Origin: Brevundimonas sp.
GTDB taxonomy: Bacteria > Pseudomonadota > Alphaproteobacteria > Caulobacterales > Caulobacteraceae
Reading direction: 5' to 3'
Length of the DNA: 64,000 nt
Assembly: GCF_029946145.1 (NCBI RefSeq)
Contig: NZ_JAQSDY010000021.1
Span: forward strand, 1-64,000
Shown: one piece after another, positions 59,639-64,000 of the stretch
Layout: each line of letters starts with the position of its first letter
How positions within the stretch are numbered: position 1 is the stretch's first letter
Position numbers and translations under genes: made by a program
Notes under the pieces: model-generated
Told to the model about the DNA's origin: nothing
The model's input: the letters and a program-made list of their open reading frames with translations, nothing else
The model's database searches: none

Positions 59639-60643
59639 CTAGGAACGCGCCTTTCCGGACGCCTGTTTGGCGAGCCAGATCGTTTCACGCAAGAACTGTC
59701 GGATCGGCTTGGCCGGATAGCCTGACCAGGTCTCGCCCGCGGGAATGTCCGCCAGCACGCCGGCGCCCGCCGCGACGCGGGCCCCTTCGCCGATCCTGAT
59801 ATGGTCGCCGATCCCCGCCTTGCCGCCGAAGATGACGTTGTCGCCGACGATGACCGAACCCGAGATGCCGGTGTTGGCCGCCATCAGGCAGTTGCGGCCG
59901 ATGACGCAGTTGTGGCCGATCATGACCAGATTATCGATCTTGGTGTTCTCGCCGATGACCGTGTCGTCATAGGCGCCGCGGTCGATGCAGGAGTTGGCGC
60001 CGACGGTGACGCCGTCCTGCAGGACCACCCGGCCCAGCTGGGGAATGTCGACCGGACCCGCCTTCGATCCCGCCGCGCCGAAGCCCTGTTCGCCGATCCG
60101 GGCGCCCGAATAGATCTTCACCCGGTCGCCGACCAGGGCGAAGCCGATCGTAACATTCGAGCCGATCTGGCAGTCGCGACCGATCTGGACGCCCGGTCCG
60201 ATGACGGTGTTGGCGCCGATCCTCGATCCCCGTCCGATCAGAACGCCCCTGCCGACAACCACCCCGGGTTCGAAGATGACGGAAGAATCCTCGGCGGCTA
60301 CATCCTGATTGGCGGCGACGTCCAGCGGCACGGGCCGGTGAAGCAACGCCGACGCTCGCGCCCAGGAAGCCTGGGCTTCACCGGACACGATCACGGCCGC
60401 GCCGGCCGGTGCAAATTCGACCGCGCTCGCGGGCACGATGACGCAGCCCGCGCGGGTCCCGGTCAGGGCTGCCTGGAATTTGCGGTCGCCGAGGAAGGCG
60501 ACATCGGTCGGCCCCGCCGAAGCCAGGGGCGCGACGGCGGAGACCTGACGGTCTCCGCCATTTTGCACTTCGCCTCCGATCCGCCCGGCCAGCTCTGCGA
60601 CGCTGAGCGCCGGCAGGCTGTCGAAGAAGCGCGGATCTGGCAT
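59639..60643 (-). CDS. lpxD: UDP-3-O-acylglucosamine N-acyltransferase
   Basis: Third acylation step of lipid A. The 334-aa protein has an N-terminal uridine-binding domain and a long beta-helix of hexapeptides (GRGSRIGANTVIGPGVQIG, IGHNCVIGRNCLMAANTGIS with catalytic His), ending with the C-terminal helix QFLRETIWLAKQA. It lies 7 bp after the skp-type gene. Confidence 0.96.
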   Translation of the reverse strand: MPDPRFFDSLPALSVAELAGRIGGEVQNGGDRQVSAVAPLASAGPTDVAFLGDRKFQAALTGTRAGCVIVPASAVEFAPAGAAVIVSGEAQASWARASALLHRPVPLDVAANQDVAAEDSSVIFEPGVVVGRGVLIGRGSRIGANTVIGPGVQIGRDCQIGSNVTIGFALVGDRVKIYSGARIGEQGFGAAGSKAGPVDIPQLGRVVLQDGVTVGANSCIDRGAYDDTVIGENTKIDNLVMIGHNCVIGRNCLMAANTGISGSVIVGDNVIFGGKAGIGDHIRIGEGARVAAGAGVLADIPAGETWSGYPAKPIRQFLRETIWLAKQASGKARS

Positions 60644-60650
60644 GGCGTCC

Positions 60651-61232
60651 CTACTGGGCGGGAGCCTGGGCCGGCACCGGGCTGCGGTTGAAGCTCAACG
60701 ACGGCAAGGCGGTGTTCAGGCGCTGCATGACCACGTCGGTAATGTCCATCGCCGGATTGGAGATGTAGACGGCCGAACGGTCCAGCAGCAGGCCGCAGCC
60801 GCGCTCCTGATAGACGGCGACCAGGATCGGGTCGGCGGCCTGGGCGATGGCGCGGACCTGCAGGCCCTGGGTGTACTGCAGCTCCTGCTGACGGGTCTGC
60901 TCCAGCTGCTGGGCCTCCTGGGCGCGCTGCTGCAGCGCCTGGCGGCGCGTGCCCTGGGGGTCGGCGGCGGCCCCGCCCTGTTGCAGGGCCTGGGCTTCAG
61001 TCTGGATCGCAGCGGCATAGGGCTGGAGTTCGCCCTGGACCTCGGTGATCAGGCGCTGCATGCCGGCCTGCACCGACTGGCCCGCGGTGGACTGGGCCAG
61101 CATGCGGTCGTTGTGGAAGACGCAGACGCCGGCGATCACCGGGCCGGGGTTGGCGGGAGCCTGGGCCTGGGCGGCGGCTGAGCCGGCGGCCAGGGAAGCA
61201 AGCGCGAAGGCGCCGAGAGCGAACAGTTTCAT
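60651..61232 (-). CDS. skp: OmpH/Skp-family periplasmic chaperone
   Basis: Chaperone for outer-membrane proteins. The 193-aa protein has a signal peptide (MKLFALGAFALASLAAGSAA), a short beta-strand (GVCVFHNDRML), and a long Gln/Ala-rich coiled coil (about 65-125) forming the tentacles. It then returns with ILVAVYQERGCGLLLDRSAV. The tail is Pro/Ala-rich. It sits between bamA and lpxD as is standard. Confidence 0.92.
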   Translation of the reverse strand: MKLFALGAFALASLAAGSAAAQAQAPANPGPVIAGVCVFHNDRMLAQSTAGQSVQAGMQRLITEVQGELQPYAAAIQTEAQALQQGGAAADPQGTRRQALQQRAQEAQQLEQTRQQELQYTQGLQVRAIAQAADPILVAVYQERGCGLLLDRSAVYISNPAMDITDVVMQRLNTALPSLSFNRSPVPAQAPAQ

Positions 61233-61264
61233 CTTTAACCTTTGAGCGGGACTCGGTCCCGCAG

Positions 61265-63742
61265 TCAGAACTGGGTTGAGGTCGAGAAGCGGAACGTTTC
61301 TGTCTTGTCGTATTCTTCCTTGCCGATGATCTGGCTCAGGTCGAAGCGGATCGGGCCCATGGGCGAGCGCCAGTGAATGCTGACGCCGGCCGATGCACGC
61401 AGCTTGAGTTCATCAACGATGTTGGGATCCGGATTGCCCAGCGAATTCACCGTATAGCGGTCATCCAGGACGCCCAGCGTCCCCACATCGGCGAACAGGG
61501 ATGTCCGGATGCCGTATTGTTCCGGCAGATAGTTGGGCACGGTCATTTCCAGCGTGCCGATGGCGTAGAAATTACCGCCCAGCGCGTCGGTGGTCCTCAG
61601 GTCGCGGGGACCCAGACCGGCCGTTTCGAAGCCGCGGAAGCTGTTGCCGCCCTTGAAGAAGCGGTCATTGATGCGGATGGGATCGCCACCCCAGCCCGAG
61701 ATATAGCCGGTCGAGGCCGTGGCCGTGACGATCCACTCGGGGGTGATGCCCCAATAGGCCGACACATCTGCTTCGGTCTTGGTGTAGTTCACGTCGCCGC
61801 CGATGCCGGCGAAGTCCTGGCGGAAGGATCCTGTCCAGCCGCGGGTCGGCCGGACGGGATCGTTCCGCCGATCAACCAGCAGGGTGAAGCCGGCCGAGGA
61901 GTTCAGGAACGAGCCAACCTGATCGCACAGAGCCGTCGAACCCTGTCCGTTGGCCGCGCAATAGCCGGTCGGCACGATGATCTCGTCGCTCTTGAGGAAG
62001 TAGCGCGTGCTCAGCAGCGTATAGCCGTTCAAGGGGTAGGACAGGCGCACGCCGCCACCGGTCGAGCGATAGTCGTAGGACGAATATTCGCTGAGATCGT
62101 AGCGCGAGTGGAAGGCGTCGAAGCCGGCCCGCAGATCGCGGCCGAGGAATTTCGGCTCGGTGAAGCGGAAGTCGACCTGCTGGCGCAGCGAGCCCCATTC
62201 CAGACGGGCCACGACGTTCTGGCCCCGGCCGCGGAAGTTGCGCTCGGTGATACCCAGGTTGACGACGAAGGAGTCGACCGAGCTGAAGCCCGCGCCGACC
62301 GACAGCTCGCCTGTCGGCTGTTCCGTGACCGTGACGTTGATGACCGATCGGTCGGGGGCCGAACCGCGCGCCTCCTCGACCGTGACGTCCTTGAAGAAGC
62401 CCAGGGCCCGCAGGTTGTTGCGCGAGCGCTCCTGGAGGGTCCGGTTGAAGGCGTCGCCCTCGGTCAGCATCATCTCGCGGCGGATGACGTTGTCCAGGGT
62501 GCGGGTGTTGCCGATGATGTTGATCCGGTCGACGTAGACGCGCTGGCCTTCCTTGACGTTGAAGGTCACGTCGACCGTGTCGGTGTCGGGATTGGCGCGA
62601 TAGGTCGGCTCGATCTCGACGAAAGCGTAGCCGGCCGAGCCAGCCGCGAACGTCAGGGCGTCGACCGCCGTTTCGATCTTGTCGCTCTCGTACAGATCGC
62701 CCGGCCGGATCGGCAGCAGCATCTTGAGGAAGTCGGGGTTCAGCCGGTCGTTCTCGGTGACGACCTCGACCGTGCCGAAATTATAGCGGTCGCCCTCGTC
62801 CACCGTCAGGGTGATGCCGAAGGCGCCGTCGTCGGGTGAAAGTTCCGAAATCGCCGACAGGACCCGGAAGTCGTAATAGCCGCGGTTGGTGTAGAATTTC
62901 CGCAGCTGTTCGCGGTCGTAGTCCAGCCGGTTCGGGTCGTAGTTGTCGTTGGTCGTGAACAGGCGGTACCAGGCCGATTCCTGGGTCACCATCACACCGC
63001 GCAGATCATTGTCCGAGAAGGCGGTGTTGCCGAGGAAGGTGATGGCGCGCACGCCGGTTTCCGGGCCCTCATCGATCTCGAAGACCACGTCGACGCGGTT
63101 CTGTTCCAGCTGGACGATCTTGGGCGTCACGGTCGCCGAAATACGGCCCGACAGGCGGTACAGCTCGACGATCTTGCCGACGTCCTCCTGGATCCGGGCG
63201 CGGGTGTAGATGCCGCGCGGCTTCAGGGTGACTTCCTCGGTCAGCTTGTCTTCGCTGATGGCGCCGTTCCCCTCGAACACCACCTGGTTGATGATCGGGT
63301 TTTCGACGATCTCGACGACCAGGTCGCCGTTGGGCTGCACGCCCAGCTGGACATCGGCGAACAGCTGGGTGCGGGTCAGGGTGCGGACGGCGACGTCCAG
63401 GATCGAAGGATCGACCGTGTCGCCCGGCTGGATCGGCAGATAGGACAGGACCGTGGTCTGGTCGATGCGCTGGTTGCCGCGCACGAGAATCCGGTTGATC
63501 AGGATTCGCTCGTCCTGGGGGGGCGCGGCCTGGGGCGCCGGAGCAGCCTGGGGCGCCGGAGCGGCCTCGACCGGCGCGCCGGGCTGGACGGCCGGAGCGG
63601 TCTGGGCCAGCGCAGGGCCGGCCAGACCGGCCGCGACCGCAAGGGCCAGCAGGCTCGGGCTCAGGCTCCGGGCGAAACGAAGGGTGGCTGCGTCTTGTCG
63701 GATCATGCGGGGAACCATCGGGGGCTGGCGTCGGCTCGTCAT
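61265..63742 (-). CDS. bamA: Outer-membrane protein assembly factor BamA
   Basis: Core of the BAM insertase. The 825-aa protein has a signal peptide (cut near PALAQ), an Ala/Pro-rich linker with a PAPQAA repeat, and five POTRA domains (about 80-430). The 16-strand barrel contains conserved RGF (NSFRGFETAGLGPRDLRT) and MGPIRFDLSQIIGK, and ends in Phe (FSTSTQF). Its ATG overlaps the rseP stop by ATGA; an internal ATG at residue 13 is an alternative start. Confidence 0.96.
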   Translation of the reverse strand: MTSRRQPPMVPRMIRQDAATLRFARSLSPSLLALAVAAGLAGPALAQTAPAVQPGAPVEAAPAPQAAPAPQAAPPQDERILINRILVRGNQRIDQTTVLSYLPIQPGDTVDPSILDVAVRTLTRTQLFADVQLGVQPNGDLVVEIVENPIINQVVFEGNGAISEDKLTEEVTLKPRGIYTRARIQEDVGKIVELYRLSGRISATVTPKIVQLEQNRVDVVFEIDEGPETGVRAITFLGNTAFSDNDLRGVMVTQESAWYRLFTTNDNYDPNRLDYDREQLRKFYTNRGYYDFRVLSAISELSPDDGAFGITLTVDEGDRYNFGTVEVVTENDRLNPDFLKMLLPIRPGDLYESDKIETAVDALTFAAGSAGYAFVEIEPTYRANPDTDTVDVTFNVKEGQRVYVDRINIIGNTRTLDNVIRREMMLTEGDAFNRTLQERSRNNLRALGFFKDVTVEEARGSAPDRSVINVTVTEQPTGELSVGAGFSSVDSFVVNLGITERNFRGRGQNVVARLEWGSLRQQVDFRFTEPKFLGRDLRAGFDAFHSRYDLSEYSSYDYRSTGGGVRLSYPLNGYTLLSTRYFLKSDEIIVPTGYCAANGQGSTALCDQVGSFLNSSAGFTLLVDRRNDPVRPTRGWTGSFRQDFAGIGGDVNYTKTEADVSAYWGITPEWIVTATASTGYISGWGGDPIRINDRFFKGGNSFRGFETAGLGPRDLRTTDALGGNFYAIGTLEMTVPNYLPEQYGIRTSLFADVGTLGVLDDRYTVNSLGNPDPNIVDELKLRASAGVSIHWRSPMGPIRFDLSQIIGKEEYDKTETFRFSTSTQF

Positions 63743-64000
63743 GCGAGCCCGCCGAGGAATTTGAACAGGCTCAGCTTTTGCAAGTCGTTCCAGGTGGCGA
63801 ACAACATCAATCCCGCCAGCAAAGCAAGGCCGACGCGATAGCCCACCTCCTGAACGCGGGCGGGGACTGGCCTGCGTGCCACAGCTTCATAAGCGTAGAA
63901 CAGCAGGTGGCCCCCATCCAGAACCGGAATCGGCAGCAGATTAACAATGCCAATTCCGATCGAAACTATGGCGGCGAACTGAAGAAACGTCAGGGCCAGG
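63739..64000 (-). CDS. rseP: RIP zinc metalloprotease RseP, C-terminal part (runs off the right edge)
   Basis: The last 86 or so codons are present. IVNLLPIPVLDGGHLLFYAY carries the conserved LDG motif with the third zinc ligand of site-2 proteases, followed by a transmembrane helix (VGLALLAGLMLFATWNDL). RseP performs intramembrane cleavage of anti-sigma factors or signal peptides. The gene heads this part of the envelope operon; its 5' end is outside the window. Confidence 0.93.
   Translation of the reverse strand, partial: LALTFLQFAAIVSIGIGIVNLLPIPVLDGGHLLFYAYEAVARRPVPARVQEVGYRVGLALLAGLMLFATWNDLQKLSLFKFLGGLA

Noticed and set aside
63540..63590. A short tandem repeat (GGGCGCCGGAGC) that might be a CRISPR or VNTR
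   Set aside because: It is a coding Ala/Pro linker repeat in bamA with only two or three units and no spacers.

Overview
The window is high-GC DNA packed tightly with genes, with many 4-bp ATGA/GTGA stop-start overlaps. It reads as an alphaproteobacterial chromosome of the order Caulobacterales, most like Brevundimonas. The taxon is inferred from: a 5-aminolevulinate synthase start (C4 haem route) at the left edge with hemB 6 kb away; LpxI in the lipid A operon; a GAAC-N7-GAAC SOS box ahead of lexA; large TonB-dependent receptors; and COG4798-type secreted methyltransferase-like proteins. I see no phage, insertion sequence, integrase or CRISPR array. This looks like a core chromosomal segment with one accessory-flavoured stretch at about 24.4-38 kb.

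Layout. 0-7.5 kb: the hemA start, then valine-catabolic genes on the minus strand (isobutyryl-CoA dehydrogenase, 3-hydroxyisobutyryl-CoA hydrolase, 3-hydroxyisobutyrate dehydrogenase). These are interrupted by a Phd/VapC toxin-antitoxin pair and by two paralogous exported methyltransferase-fold proteins; hemB and a YjbR protein follow on the plus strand. 7.5-12.9 kb: a coupled minus-strand operon rlpA-tmk-holB-tatD-MBL hydrolase-alpha/beta hydrolase, then tRNA-Ser(TGA). 13-21.3 kb: nitrogen assimilation, with amtB, a TorF-type porin, gltD and gltB. 21.4-29.9 kb: an M16 peptidase, a broken aspartyl-protease gene, a membrane-anchored winged-helix/beta-propeller regulator, a small membrane protein and two AraC regulators. 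29.9-34.4 kb: a TonB-dependent receptor preceded by an atypical response regulator. 34.4-37.9 kb: DUF6880, DUF6894 and a four-gene operon led by a tail-anchored LuxR-type regulator. 38-41.3 kb: phaC with a small upstream gene, a LysR regulator and a tiny Cys-rich protein.

41.2-64 kb is housekeeping. tpiA-secG-pyrG lie on the minus strand. ppiD-trpE and trpG-trpD-trpC are on the plus strand, followed by SOS-controlled lexA, convergent comEC, then gltX and gltA. The outer-membrane/lipid A operon rseP-bamA-skp-lpxD-fabZ-lpxA-lpxI-lpxB is transcribed on the minus strand, and rseP runs off the right edge.

No obviously new defence or mobile system is present. The items most worth a second look are: the toxin-antitoxin module with interleaved operators inside the valine genes; the tail-anchored LuxR operon; the membrane-bound winged-helix/propeller regulator beside a decayed protease gene; the paired exported methyltransferase-like proteins; candidate FNR/FixK and Fur-like sites ahead of hemA; and the overlapping divergent start codons of comEC and gltX.
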